DNA from: Thermotoga profunda AZM34c06
GTDB lineage: Bacteria > Thermotogota > Thermotogae > Thermotogales > DSM-5069
DNA length: 64,000 nucleotides
Assembly: GCF_000828675.1 (NCBI RefSeq)
Contig: NZ_AP014510.1
Span: forward strand, 372,001 to 436,000
Reading direction: 5' to 3'
Part shown: positions 1 to 10,442 of the stretch, one piece after another
How the letters are laid out: the number at the start of each line of letters is the position of its first letter
How positions within the stretch are numbered: position 1 is the stretch's first letter
Translations under genes and position numbers: made by a program
Notes under the pieces: generated by a model
Seen by the model: the letters and a program-made list of their open reading frames with translations, nothing else
The model's database searches: none
Told to the model about the DNA's origin: nothing

Positions 1-279
<279 letters not shown>

Positions 280-281
280 CT

Positions 282-500
282 GTGGTATACGAAAGATATG
301 CCAAAGCTATCGAGAAGGTTCTTGGTGGCATCGTTCAAAGAGAACATTATGATGTGGATATCAGTGAAATTTGGATCGAAACCTCTATCCCTCAAGACCT
401 GATAATTGAGATCATCGAGAAAATTCCCTTACAACTGCCCGAAACACTTCATTCAATAACCTTGGGTGATAAAATCCTTTGGAAACGCAAAGACAGTTGA
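282..500 (+). CDS. Small hypothetical protein (72 aa)
   Basis: A 72-residue reading frame starting with GTG two bases after the pyrR stop and ending directly against the start of priA. It is acidic and soluble, with no signal peptide, membrane segment or metal motif. It seems to hold a first helix (YAKAIEKVLGGIV) and a C-terminal helix-strand part (IIEIIEKIPLQLP). The tight fit between two real genes and the compatible codon use support it as a gene. I do not recognise the family. A small partner of PyrR or PriA would fit the position, but that is only a guess from context. Confidence 0.6.
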   Translation: MVYERYAKAIEKVLGGIVQREHYDVDISEIWIETSIPQDLIIEIIEKIPLQLPETLHSITLGDKILWKRKDS

Positions 501-2702
501 TTGTTGATGGTGTACGAAGTTGCCATCTCAAAAATCCCGTTGAGAAAGACTTTTTTATACTCCTTTGGGGATAATCTCGAGTTGGGAGAACGTGTGCTTG
601 TTGATTTCAATAACAGAGTCACCATCGGATATATTGTAGGATCGGTAGAATCTAAACCTGGTATTAAGACGATAACAGAAAGGATAGATGGTGCAAGTTT
701 CTTATCTGTTCATGACGTTAAGATGATCAAGTGGGCTTCTGAACGTTTTTATTCTCCCATTGGACAGTTATTTGATCTGATGATACCGACATTTGTTGAT
801 GAGTATGCCGAAGTTTTCGTCGAACCGATATCTGATTTGATAGGTTTAGAAAGATTGAGGTTGAAAGATTTTCTCTCTGTTCATGGAGAAAAAGTCCTCG
901 ACAATTATTTAAAAAAAGGTTTTGTGAAATTACGAAAAGTCCCTGCGATGAAAACTCCAAAGCCAAGGTTGAGAGAACTTTTTGTAATTTTGAATTCATC
1001 ACTTGGAGAATCACTTCGTATTGCGAAAACACCTGATGAGTATGATGTCATCAACTATCTTTTTTCAGGAGAAGGAGCCACAGTCGGTCAGGTGATCGAA
1101 GCGACTGGAGTGGGTATAGAAAAACTCAGGAGAATGGAAAAAAAGGGTTTGATAAGATTCACACAAACTCCTATTTTGCACAATCTTGTTTGGGAGAAAA
1201 ACGATCTGTCTTTACCATCTGGACTTGAATGTAAAGAATGGTTAGTGGTTAAAGGATCGATCGAAAGAAGGTTCAAAGTAATCTCTGATGTTTTAAGAAA
1301 AACACTTGAAGAAGGTAAATCGGTACTTTACCTTATTCCTCTTTCATCACAGATACCGTATTTAACAGGGATGCTGCAAAAGTATCTTGGTGTAGAAATC
1401 TGTGTCTATCATGGCGGAATATCAAAGTCTCAAAAAGCTATGACGTGGTTCAATGCAATCAAAGGAGAGCCAAAGATCTTCGTTGGTACACGAATAGGCG
1501 TTTTTTTGCCGATAAAAAACTTGGGGCTTGTTGTTGTAGAGAGTAATGAAGACGAGAGTTATTATCAATTCGATGAACCGGTTTATGATGCCGTTGAAAT
1601 GGCGAGAAGAAAGGCTCTAATGATGAATATACCGATCATCCTCTCTTCAACAACTGGTCGGATAGATGATTACCACCGTTTGGATAAATCCAGGATTTTC
1701 AACCTGCCAGATGACTCAAAGAATATCCTTGTTATTGATACAAGAAAGCAAACCAGTTTTCTTTCAGACAAGTTGCTCGAGCAGATGAGAGATACACTTG
1801 AAAATAACAGGGGAATTATTATAACCGTTAGAAGGAAAGGTTATGCACCTTTCGTCACTTGTGCGATTTGTGGATATACAGTCATATGTCCAAAATGTGA
1901 TGTGGCGATGTCTTTTCACAAATCTGCGAATTTGTATAAATGTCATCAATGCGGTCATACCGAACCTGTTGATGATCTGTGTCCGAAATGTGGAACTCGC
2001 GCTTTATATCCAAAGGGATATGGAACAGAGAGAATAGAGAAGATTATCAGATACCATTTTCCATCAGCGAGAATAGTGAGAATCGATAGTGATGAAATGA
2101 GTTATTCAACGATGTTTAATCGATTTGTTGAGTTCGAACGAGGAGAGATAGATATTCTCATAGGCACAAGATTGGTTTTGCATGGTTTTAGACTTGAAAG
2201 AGTTGGATTGATAGCCTTTTTAGATCTTGATGGATTGTTGTTTCAGCCAGACTATAACTCCAGAGTGCATATTTTTCAACAGCTTTGCCAAGGGAGCGAA
2301 ATGGTGAGAAATGGAAAAATGATCGTTCAGACTTCGGAGGTTGAGAATGAAGTTATAAAACATCTGTTTACTTTTGATACAGAAAAATTTTACTTCAAAG
2401 AGTTACAAAAAAGAAAGGACTTGGATTATCCTCCCTTTGGTGATTTAGTTCAGGTAGTTCTTGAAAGTGAGGATCCATCGATAGGATGGGAGATAGTGAG
2501 TTCTTGTGCAAACTCACTGAGTGATGAAAAGATCCTTGGACCTGTTGAACACCCTGTTTTCAAACTGAAGGGTAAGTACAGATTTCATTTTTTGGTCAAA
2601 ACAGATGCTCTCATGAGAACTTTGCAGAAGTTGGATGAGGTATTCACAAAACTTGGAAAGAAAGGTTGGAGGGTTTTAGTGAATCCTCCACGTCTATGGT
2701 GA
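501..2702 (+). CDS. priA: PriA primosomal protein N' with degenerate helicase motifs
   Basis: 733 residues, full length for PriA. PriA restarts stalled replication forks by remodelling branched DNA and loading the replicative helicase. The zinc-binding insert is intact: four C-x2-C pairs (CAIC, CPKC, CHQC, CPKC) at about residues 453-497, followed by GYGTERIEK. The ATPase core is not. Where the family has GVTGSGKTEVY this protein has VKGSIERRFKV (about 249-258). DEEH is ESNE (about 347-350), SATP is STTG, and the RAGRAGR arginine finger region reads QGSEMVRNG (about 596-604). It is therefore predicted to keep the DNA-binding and zinc modules but not to hydrolyse ATP. The start is one of TTG 501, TTG 504 or ATG 507. 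It lies between a small unknown gene and glmU. Confidence 0.9.
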   Translation: MLMVYEVAISKIPLRKTFLYSFGDNLELGERVLVDFNNRVTIGYIVGSVESKPGIKTITERIDGASFLSVHDVKMIKWASERFYSPIGQLFDLMIPTFVDEYAEVFVEPISDLIGLERLRLKDFLSVHGEKVLDNYLKKGFVKLRKVPAMKTPKPRLRELFVILNSSLGESLRIAKTPDEYDVINYLFSGEGATVGQVIEATGVGIEKLRRMEKKGLIRFTQTPILHNLVWEKNDLSLPSGLECKEWLVVKGSIERRFKVISDVLRKTLEEGKSVLYLIPLSSQIPYLTGMLQKYLGVEICVYHGGISKSQKAMTWFNAIKGEPKIFVGTRIGVFLPIKNLGLVVVESNEDESYYQFDEPVYDAVEMARRKALMMNIPIILSSTTGRIDDYHRLDKSRIFNLPDDSKNILVIDTRKQTSFLSDKLLEQMRDTLENNRGIIITVRRKGYAPFVTCAICGYTVICPKCDVAMSFHKSANLYKCHQCGHTEPVDDLCPKCGTRALYPKGYGTERIEKIIRYHFPSARIVRIDSDEMSYSTMFNRFVEFERGEIDILIGTRLVLHGFRLERVGLIAFLDLDGLLFQPDYNSRVHIFQQLCQGSEMVRNGKMIVQTSEVENEVIKHLFTFDTEKFYFKELQKRKDLDYPPFGDLVQVVLESEDPSIGWEIVSSCANSLSDEKILGPVEHPVFKLKGKYRFHFLVKTDALMRTLQKLDEVFTKLGKKGWRVLVNPPRLW

Positions 2703-2715
2703 GGGGGCTGAGGAT

Positions 2716-4068
2716 ATGGTGAGCCTCATACTTGCGGCGGGAATGAGCAGTAGGATGAAATCAAAATACCCAAAAGTTACTCATCGTCTGTGCGGCAAGC
2801 CCATGATTCAGTGGGTCCTCGATGCTGTTTTTGGAGTGGCAGACAAAGTATGTGTAGTTGTTGGTCATCAAGCAGAGATGGTGAAACAAGTTCTTCCTGA
2901 TAATGTAGATGTGGCGTATCAAGCAGAGCAGCTTGGTACAGCACACGCAGTTATGAGTGCAAAAAACTTTATAAACCCAACAGATGATGTGTTAATTCTA
3001 TACGGTGATATGCCATTGATAAGGCAAGAAACACTACAGAAAATCATTAGAGCACACCATTCTGGTGATTATGACGTGACAATTGTATCAGTGGATATGG
3101 CTGATCCGACAGGTTATGGGAGGATTATCAAGGATGATGCCGGTGAATTTGTAAAGATAGTAGAGGAATTCGATGCTTCAGAAGAGGAAAAAAAGATTAG
3201 AGAAATAAATACAGGTGTTTATGTTTTCAAAGGTGAGAAATTGTTAGAAGTACTTCCAAAGGTAAAGCACGAAAACCGTAAGAATGAATATTATCTAACA
3301 GATGCGGTCGGTTTGCTTGAAAAAGTTAATGTGTACAAAGATAGTAATGCCGAGGATTTCTCTGGTGTAAACAATCGAATTCAGCTTGCGGAAGTTGAGA
3401 GAATACTAAGACGGCGCATACTTGAAAAACTCATGCTTGAAGGTGTAACAATTATTGATCCACTGTCTACATACATAGATGCTAATGTTAAGATTGGTAG
3501 GGACACTGTCATATATCCGATGAGTTTCTTGGAAGGTGAAACTTCAGTTGGTGAAGATTGCGTGATAGGTCCAATGACTCGTATCGTAAACTGTGTGATA
3601 GAAGATCGAGTTACCGTGACAAGATCGGAATGTGTAGGTGCTCACATTATGTGTGATGTTTCGGTTGGACCATTTAGTAGGTTGAGAGAAGGTACAGTCT
3701 TGTATCCAAAAGTCAAGATTGGGAATTTTGTGGAAGTGAAAAATTCAAAGATAGGGCCAAATACGAAGGCACAGCATTTAACGTATCTTGGAGATTCGCA
3801 AATAGGTGAAAATGTGAATGTAGGAGCTGGTACGATAACATGCAATTTCGATGGTAAGAAGAAAAATCAAACAGTAATAGAAGATCAGGTTTTCATTGGA
3901 AGTAACACGGCATTAGTTGCACCTGTGCGGATTAAGAAGGGAGCATTCGTTGCAGCAGGCTCAACGATAACTCAGGATGTACCAGAATGGAGTTTGGCAA
4001 TAGCAAGAGCAAGACAGGAAAACAAACCAGATTGGGTTCTGAAGAAAAAACAAAAGGAGGAAGGCTGA
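2716..4068 (+). CDS. glmU: GlmU, bifunctional GlcNAc-1-P uridyltransferase / GlcN-1-P acetyltransferase
   Basis: 450 residues, the usual length. It makes UDP-N-acetylglucosamine, the precursor of peptidoglycan, in two steps: acetylation of glucosamine-1-phosphate and transfer of UMP. The N-terminal pyrophosphorylase domain begins with the nucleotide-binding LILAAGMSSRMKS (residues 4-16) and carries the GTAHAV, YGDMPL and GYGRI motifs. From about residue 240 the sequence turns into the hexapeptide repeats of a left-handed beta helix, with GNFVEVKNS and the acetyl-CoA region near GAGTITCNFDG. A GAGG site precedes ATG 2716. The last base of its stop codon is the first base of the prs start, so glmU and prs are translationally linked, as in Bacillus glmU-prs. 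Confidence 0.97.
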   Translation: MVSLILAAGMSSRMKSKYPKVTHRLCGKPMIQWVLDAVFGVADKVCVVVGHQAEMVKQVLPDNVDVAYQAEQLGTAHAVMSAKNFINPTDDVLILYGDMPLIRQETLQKIIRAHHSGDYDVTIVSVDMADPTGYGRIIKDDAGEFVKIVEEFDASEEEKKIREINTGVYVFKGEKLLEVLPKVKHENRKNEYYLTDAVGLLEKVNVYKDSNAEDFSGVNNRIQLAEVERILRRRILEKLMLEGVTIIDPLSTYIDANVKIGRDTVIYPMSFLEGETSVGEDCVIGPMTRIVNCVIEDRVTVTRSECVGAHIMCDVSVGPFSRLREGTVLYPKVKIGNFVEVKNSKIGPNTKAQHLTYLGDSQIGENVNVGAGTITCNFDGKKKNQTVIEDQVFIGSNTALVAPVRIKKGAFVAAGSTITQDVPEWSLAIARARQENKPDWVLKKKQKEEG

Positions 4069-5018
4069 TGCCATTTCAGCGGAACGATCTGAAGTTTTTC
4101 TCAGGTAATTCAAACCCCGAGCTCGCCAAACGTGTTGCCGACTATCTGGGACTAAGACTTGGAGATTGTCAGGTTTCTCGCTTTTCAGACGGAGAGATCA
4201 ATGTCAAGATAAATGAAACGGTTAGAGGACATGATGTTTTTGTTTTACAGTCTTTTTCACCACCGGTGAATGAAAATGTCATGGAACTTTTGATCATGAT
4301 CGACGCATTCAAACGTGCATCGGCAAATAGTATAGCAGTTGTGATACCTTATTATGGTTATGCACGCCAAGATAGGAAAGCCAAAGGTAGAGACCCAATA
4401 ACAGCTAAATTACTGGCAAATCTCATCACTGTTGCCGGCGCAACGAGAGTACTCACAGTTGATCTTCATGCAGAACAGATCCAGGGGTTTTTTGACATTC
4501 CGCTGGATAACCTGTACAGTTTTCCGGTTTTTAGCGAGGAAATATCGAAGATCTACAAGGAAGAGAAAGGTGATTTAGTTGTTGTCGCACCAGATGTAGG
4601 TGCTGTTCGTAGGGCAAGTAAGTTTGCAGAAAAACTTGGAGTCCCTTTGGCGATACTTGATAAACGAAGACCTGCTGATAATGTGGCTGAGGTTGTTCAT
4701 GTCATAGGTGATGTTAAAGATAAAATAACGCTTATGTTTGACGATATAATTGATACAGGTGGAACACTCGTCCAAGGTGCAGAGATCTTGAAAAAATCTG
4801 GTGCAAGGCGTATACTTGCATGTGCAACTCATGGTGTTCTTTCGGGTAACGCTGTCGAAAGGATTCAAAAAAGTGGCATCGATAAAGTCTATATAACTGA
4901 TACCGTGTATCACAAAGAGTTACCAGAGAAATTCTGTGTGTTCAGCATGGCTTCTTTGTTGGGAGAGGCAATCATAAGAATAAGAAAAAATCTTTCGGTG
5001 AGTATATTGTTCAGATGA
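4068..5018 (+). CDS. prs: Ribose-phosphate pyrophosphokinase (PRPP synthase)
   Basis: 316 residues. It makes PRPP from ribose-5-phosphate and ATP for nucleotide, histidine and tryptophan synthesis. Family motifs are present: FSDGEINVKINE, PYYGYARQDRK (ATP site), VVAPDVGAVRRA and the PRPP loop DDIIDTGGT (about 224-232). The reading frame is open further upstream inside glmU. I chose ATG 4068 because it is preceded by AAAAGGAGG with 7-nt spacing, overlaps the glmU stop as TGATG, and gives the family N-terminus (FSGNSNPELA). The gene follows glmU and precedes the L25 gene, the order seen in Bacillus. Confidence 0.97.
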   Translation: MPFQRNDLKFFSGNSNPELAKRVADYLGLRLGDCQVSRFSDGEINVKINETVRGHDVFVLQSFSPPVNENVMELLIMIDAFKRASANSIAVVIPYYGYARQDRKAKGRDPITAKLLANLITVAGATRVLTVDLHAEQIQGFFDIPLDNLYSFPVFSEEISKIYKEEKGDLVVVAPDVGAVRRASKFAEKLGVPLAILDKRRPADNVAEVVHVIGDVKDKITLMFDDIIDTGGTLVQGAEILKKSGARRILACATHGVLSGNAVERIQKSGIDKVYITDTVYHKELPEKFCVFSMASLLGEAIIRIRKNLSVSILFR

Positions 5019-5034
5019 GGAGGGACAAAAGGTT

Positions 5035-5691
5035 ATGCAACTTACAGCAAATTTAAGGACCAAGCAAGGAAAAAGGGCTGTCAGAAGATTTAGAGCAAAA
5101 GGCAATATACCTGCTGTGATTTATGGACCAGAGACAAAACCGATAAGCATCACCTTGAACAAATTTGAGGTAGAAAAGATATTTCACAAGATTTCTGAAG
5201 CCCTGCCTTTGAAACTTGAGTTAAACACAGGCGATCGCGTTGAGACATTAGAAGTTTTCATCAAAAATGTACAGGTCGACAAGGTTACAGATGAGATAGT
5301 TCACATTGATTTTTACAAACCTGCCAAAGGTCACACAATGAAGATAAGTATTCCGGTCCGTGTTGTTGGTAAAGCCGAAGGAGTTGAAAAAGGCGGGATC
5401 ATGGAAGTGTTACACAGCGAATTACCTGTTGAAACCTTGCCTTCAGCTGTGGTTGAGTACATAGAGATAGATGTGACAAAACTCGGACTTGGACAATCTA
5501 TTCATGTAAAAGATCTGAAATTACCAGAAGGTATGAAGGCTTTGTTGAATCCACAGGAAGCAGTAGTAACGATTGTTGTACCTCGCGGTCTCGCTGCAGA
5601 GGAAGAGGTCAAACCAGCAGAAACAACAGCTGAACCAGAAGTCATAAAGAAAGGCAAGAAAGAAGAAGAGGAAGCTGAAGAAGAGAAGTGA
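5035..5691 (+). CDS. rplY: Ribosomal protein bL25, long CTC/TL5 form
   Basis: 218 residues, so the two-domain CTC/TL5 type rather than the 94-residue enteric form. The N-terminal L25 domain binds 5S rRNA (residues about 1-90, with KGNIPAVIYGPE), followed by the beta-rich TL5 domain (about 95-185). The last 30 residues are a highly charged, low-complexity tail rich in Lys and Glu. A GAGGAGGG site precedes ATG 5035. The stop codon overlaps the pth start (GTGA). The order glmU-prs-ctc-pth matches Bacillus, where ctc is a stress gene; nothing in this sequence shows stress control. Confidence 0.96.
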   Translation: MQLTANLRTKQGKRAVRRFRAKGNIPAVIYGPETKPISITLNKFEVEKIFHKISEALPLKLELNTGDRVETLEVFIKNVQVDKVTDEIVHIDFYKPAKGHTMKISIPVRVVGKAEGVEKGGIMEVLHSELPVETLPSAVVEYIEIDVTKLGLGQSIHVKDLKLPEGMKALLNPQEAVVTIVVPRGLAAEEEVKPAETTAEPEVIKKGKKEEEEAEEEK

Positions 5692-6251
5692 AATTGGTTT
5701 TTGGCTTAGGCAATCCTGGTCCACGTTATGCTCTTAATAGGCATAACGTGGGCTTTATGTTTGTTGATAAGTACTGTCACTTGAAAAAATGTTTACAGTG
5801 GCAGAGAAATTCTTTATACAGCTTCAGCCTTTGTGACCAATTATCCCTAATAAAGCCACTGACTTATATGAATCTAAGCGGAAGGGCTGTGAAGCAAGCA
5901 CTGAGTGATTTTGATTGCACGATCAATGATATAATTGTTGTATACGATGATGTAGATCTGGCGATTGGAAGAATTCGGATAAGACCCAGTGGAAGCTCAG
6001 GTGGCCATAAGGGGCTGCAATCTATAATTGACAATGTAAACACCACTGATTTCATCAGAGTGAGGATTGGTATAGGACCAAAACCCAAAAACGTTGATTT
6101 GGTAGATTTTGTTCTTCAAGACTTTGAAGATGAGCAGTTGATTGTATTAGACCGCGTTTTTGATGTTACAGTCAATGCGGTTGAGATGATTATAAATGAA
6201 GGTGTTGGTAAGGCAATGTCTGTTTTCAACTCCTATGAGGTGATTTTGTGA
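5688..6251 (+). CDS. pth: Peptidyl-tRNA hydrolase
   Basis: 187 residues, normal for bacterial Pth. It releases peptides from prematurely dropped peptidyl-tRNAs so the tRNA can be reused. Motifs: GLGNPGPRYALNRHNVGF at the N-terminus with the catalytic His in RHNVG, KPLTYMNLSG, and the DDVDLAIG ... GSSGGHKGLQSI region. The GTG start at 5688 overlaps the stop of the L25 gene and gives the expected N-terminus two residues before the family motif. The 3' end overlaps the next gene in the same GTGA manner, so the run rplY-pth-6248 is translationally coupled. Confidence 0.96.
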   Translation: MKLVFGLGNPGPRYALNRHNVGFMFVDKYCHLKKCLQWQRNSLYSFSLCDQLSLIKPLTYMNLSGRAVKQALSDFDCTINDIIVVYDDVDLAIGRIRIRPSGSSGGHKGLQSIIDNVNTTDFIRVRIGIGPKPKNVDLVDFVLQDFEDEQLIVLDRVFDVTVNAVEMIINEGVGKAMSVFNSYEVIL

Positions 6252-6679
6252 AATGTGATTTTTGTGGAAGTTCAGATGCGAAAACCTATAGGTTTATAGC
6301 TGATGGTATGGTGAAAGAAATAGCCTTTTGTGAACGATGCATGAGAAACCAGTTGAGTGAAGCTTTGAATTTGTCAAAGGAAGGTTTGAAATATCTCGCA
6401 GGGCATATCGAGCTTGTTCAAGATACCGATTTAGGTGAGATATCTTTGGACATTTCTTTGTCGCATGAGTTAGTTTTTTCTGTTGCTCCTGTGGCTATTA
6501 TGAAAATCCTTTTTGGTAAGAGTGAGGTATCCCAGGAAGATTTGCAAGAGGTTGCAAGGCGTAGAATATATGTTTTACAGTACCGCTTGGAAAAAGCCTT
6601 AAAGCAAGAAGATTATAGAACTGCTAACAAGATCAAAAAACAGATAAACGAAATAAGAGAACATATCTTGGAGAAATAA
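6248..6679 (+). CDS. Zinc-finger and UVR-motif protein (McsA-like)
   Basis: 143 residues. Two C-x2-C pairs near the N-terminus (residues 3/6 and about 28/31) make a probable four-cysteine zinc site. The C-terminal 35 residues (about 110-140) form a UVR-type helical hairpin (YRLEKALKQEDYRTANKIKKQI) as in UvrB, UvrC and McsA. This pairing resembles McsA, the zinc protein that in Firmicutes activates the arginine kinase McsB. No McsB or CtsR is seen nearby, so a role in protein quality control is not supported here and the function is open. The GTG start overlaps the pth stop. Confidence 0.75.
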   Translation: MKCDFCGSSDAKTYRFIADGMVKEIAFCERCMRNQLSEALNLSKEGLKYLAGHIELVQDTDLGEISLDISLSHELVFSVAPVAIMKILFGKSEVSQEDLQEVARRRIYVLQYRLEKALKQEDYRTANKIKKQINEIREHILEK

Positions 6680-6682
6680 CTC

Positions 6683-7530
6683 ATGTTGAAGTTATTGATT
6701 TTTATCGTAATTTCAATTCTGTGCTCGATCTTTCTCATACAAGTGTTCCGTGGGGAACTCATTTTATCAAGTGCTATATTAAAATTCGGAAGATTCGAAC
6801 TTCGTTATTACTCTGTTTTAATTCTCTTCGGAATAGCCATTTCTTATTATCTTGCAAGAAAAAGTGCAAAAAGAGAGAATATCATTTTAGATCAACTTGA
6901 TGAACTCATCTTTTATGCCGTGATCTTTGGAATATTAGGAGCAAGGCTTTTTTACGTCATCTTCAATTGGAGGTATTATCAAAGAAATCCCATTGAAATC
7001 TTGATGTTGTGGCATGGGGGATTGGCAATACAAGGAGCAGTTGTTTTTGCCATAGTTACTTTTGCTTTCTACACCAAATTGAAAAAAAAGATCAGCTTTA
7101 GTACATTTCAAATTCTTGATCTTGGTGCTGCATACCTTCCATTAGGTCAAGCGATAGGTAGATGGGGAAATCTTTTCAATTATGAAGCCTTTGGAGCACC
7201 AACAAATCTGCCATGGAAGATGTATGTGCCAGCTAAGTTTCGACCATTTGGTTATTCTCAATTTGAGTATTTTCATCCGACTTTTTTATATGAGTGTCTT
7301 TGGGATCTTTTTGTCTTTTTTATTTTGACTCAATTCATGAAGAAATATCGAAAGAATTTTGGTGAGGTTTTTTCGCTCTATTTGTGTCTTTATTCACTTG
7401 GCAGAATCTGCATTGAAAAACTGAGGCTTGACAGTCTTTATTTGGGTAATCTGCGAACGGCACAATTGTTCAGTGCTTTGATGATACTGATAGGTTTTGG
7501 TCTGTTTTTGTACAGACGGAGGGACTTGAG

Positions 7531-7534
<4 letters not shown>
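6683..7534 (+). CDS. lgt: Prolipoprotein diacylglyceryl transferase
   Basis: 283 residues, multi-spanning membrane protein. It transfers diacylglycerol from phosphatidylglycerol to the lipobox cysteine of prolipoproteins in the inner membrane. The Lgt signature GRWGNLFNYEAFG lies near residue 160, and the conserved HGGLAIQGA stretch is about residues 112-120. The first about 20 residues form an additional hydrophobic segment. It starts 3 nt after the previous stop, and its own stop overlaps the next start (TTGA), so expression is shared with both neighbours. Confidence 0.95.
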
Positions 7535-8645
<1,111 letters not shown>

Positions 8646-8688
8646 ATGGCTCGGCTAATTTTGCCCAAGACTAAAAGGAGGTTTTTGT

Positions 8689-9285
8689 ATGGAGATAAGT
8701 GCAGAGATGGTAAAAAAACTCAGAGATATGACAGGTGCAGGAGTCATGGAATGTAAATCGGCTTTGAATGAAGCCCAAGGCGATTTTGAAAAAGCAATTG
8801 AAATACTCAGAAAACGTGGAGCTGCCGTCGCTCAGAAGAAAGCTGGAAGAGCAACTAAAGAAGGAGTAGTGACTTCTTATATTCATTTCAATGATAAGAT
8901 AGGAGTTCTACTTGAACTTGGTTGTGAAACGGATTTTGTTGCAAGGATGCCAGAATTCAAAGAATTGGCATATAACCTTGCAAAACATGTTGCTGCGATG
9001 AATCCCACTTATGTAACAAGAGAAGACGTTCCCGCGGATGTCATTGAGAAGGAGAAAGAGATTTATTTGGCACAACTAAAGGATTCAAATAAACCACAAG
9101 CTGTTCTTGAGAAAATAGTACAGGGAAAGCTTGAGAAGTTCTATGAAGAGGTATGTCTCTATGATCAAAAATATATTTTTGATGATACAAAAACAGTGAA
9201 ACAAATAATTGATGAACTCATAGGTAAGATAAGAGAGAACATCAGAGTTACCAGATTTGTGAGAATGCAGGTTGGAGCAGAATAA
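8689..9285 (+). CDS. tsf: Translation elongation factor Ts
   Basis: 198 residues, the short form of EF-Ts found in thermophiles (E. coli has 283). EF-Ts is the nucleotide exchange factor of EF-Tu. The N-terminal UBA-like part ([19 protein letters not shown], residues 6-24) and the core motif ETDFVAR (about 82-88) are clear. An AAAAGGAGGT site precedes ATG 8689. It is not next to rpsB here, which is unusual among bacteria. A bidirectional terminator follows directly. Confidence 0.96.
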   Translation: MEISAEMVKKLRDMTGAGVMECKSALNEAQGDFEKAIEILRKRGAAVAQKKAGRATKEGVVTSYIHFNDKIGVLLELGCETDFVARMPEFKELAYNLAKHVAAMNPTYVTREDVPADVIEKEKEIYLAQLKDSNKPQAVLEKIVQGKLEKFYEEVCLYDQKYIFDDTKTVKQIIDELIGKIRENIRVTRFVRMQVGAE

Positions 9286-9287
9286 AA

Positions 9288-9316
9288 AAGGCGCCTTAAG
9301 GCGCCTTAAATTTTTT
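9288..9316. terminator. Bidirectional rho-independent terminator between tsf and the convergent operon
   Basis: A perfect 8-bp stem, AAGGCGCC (9288-9295) and GGCGCCTT (9300-9307), with loop TTAA. It is followed by TTTTTT on the + strand at 9311-9316 and preceded by a run of A, which reads as a U-run on the - strand. It can stop transcription from both sides. The stop codon of the minus-strand gene lies inside the right arm. Confidence 0.9.
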
Positions 9317-10442
9317 CCAGTGCTTGTTTTAGATCTTCAACCAAGTCCTCCAAATCCTCTATTCCCACAGAAATTCTCACTCCACCTTTTGAAATTTGAG
9401 CTCTTTTGAGTTCTTCATCACTCAGTGAGGCATGTGAGGTCAAAGATGGGATTGTAACTAAGGACTCTACGCCTGCAAGTGAAGTTGCTTGTTTGAATAT
9501 TTTTAGGTTTTCGACAAAGTGTAAGGCTCTTTCTTGTGTTGAAAGATCGCAATAGACAACTGCTCCAAAACCTGGGCAATTTTCATAACACTTGGGAATT
9601 CGTGTATAAAATGTTGGGTATCTGACATTGGTCACTTTTTCATGGTTTGACAAAAACTGCGCAATTTGTTCTGCGTTGTGATTGTGTTTTTCCATTCTCA
9701 ATGCGAGAGTCTTAACAGATCTTCCCACTAAATATGCTTCAAAAGGATTGGGATTGAGCCCCAACGTATACATCTTCTGCCAAATCATATCGATGAGATC
9801 TTCTCTTTTGCTTGTCACAAATCCTAAGATTACGTCTGAATGACCGTTGATATACTTTGTGACACTGTGTATCTCCAAATCTGCACCGAATTCAAGTGGT
9901 CTGAAATTATACGGTGATAAAAAAGTATTATCTACAAAGAGTAGAGCACCATTTTCATGCGCGATTTTTGATAAGTATTCTACATCTGTGAGTTTCAAAA
10001 GTGGGTTCGTCAAGGATTCAACATAGATGACTTTTGCATCATTGATTGAGAGAGTTGATATATCATCCACTGAGAAAAAATCACACTTAATACCCAATGC
10101 AGGTAAAATTTTTTGAATTAAGCTGTGTGTGCCACCATAGAGCTCGGTTAGAAAGATTGCCTTGTCTTTTTCTGAAAGAACCGATAAAAGTGAACAAGTA
10201 ATCGCTCCCATACCAGATGAGAATAGAATACCTTCCTTTGCTCCGCACAAATTTGCCAATTTTTGTTCCACAGCCCTTACTGTTGGATTTGACATTCTCG
10301 AATAGATATAATTGTCACGGTAATTTACTCTGTACTTAGATGGGCTCATTAGAAAATTGGCGGTTTGATAGATAGGAGTGGTAACTGAATCGAGCTGATG
10401 GAGTTCCCCTATATGGATCGATCTTGTGGAAAATCCCTTCAA
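9306..10442 (-). CDS. Cys/Met metabolism PLP enzyme (cystathionine gamma-synthase / gamma-lyase type)
   Basis: 378 residues. A member of the fold-type I trans-sulfuration family that works at the gamma carbon of homoserine esters, cystathionine or methionine. Signatures: SRMSNPTVRAVEQKLA, SSGMGAI (PLP phosphate), FVDNTFLSP and the PLP lysine in HSVTKYINGHSD (about residue 196). The C-terminal TIPSLTSHASL ... GGVRISVGIE block is typical. Sequence does not separate synthase from lyase. It is the last gene of the 13975-9306 operon and overlaps the gene before it by 4 nt. No other methionine genes are nearby. Confidence 0.85.
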   Translation of the reverse strand: MKGFSTRSIHIGELHQLDSVTTPIYQTANFLMSPSKYRVNYRDNYIYSRMSNPTVRAVEQKLANLCGAKEGILFSSGMGAITCSLLSVLSEKDKAIFLTELYGGTHSLIQKILPALGIKCDFFSVDDISTLSINDAKVIYVESLTNPLLKLTDVEYLSKIAHENGALLFVDNTFLSPYNFRPLEFGADLEIHSVTKYINGHSDVILGFVTSKREDLIDMIWQKMYTLGLNPNPFEAYLVGRSVKTLALRMEKHNHNAEQIAQFLSNHEKVTNVRYPTFYTRIPKCYENCPGFGAVVYCDLSTQERALHFVENLKIFKQATSLAGVESLVTIPSLTSHASLSDEELKRAQISKGGVRISVGIEDLEDLVEDLKQALEKI

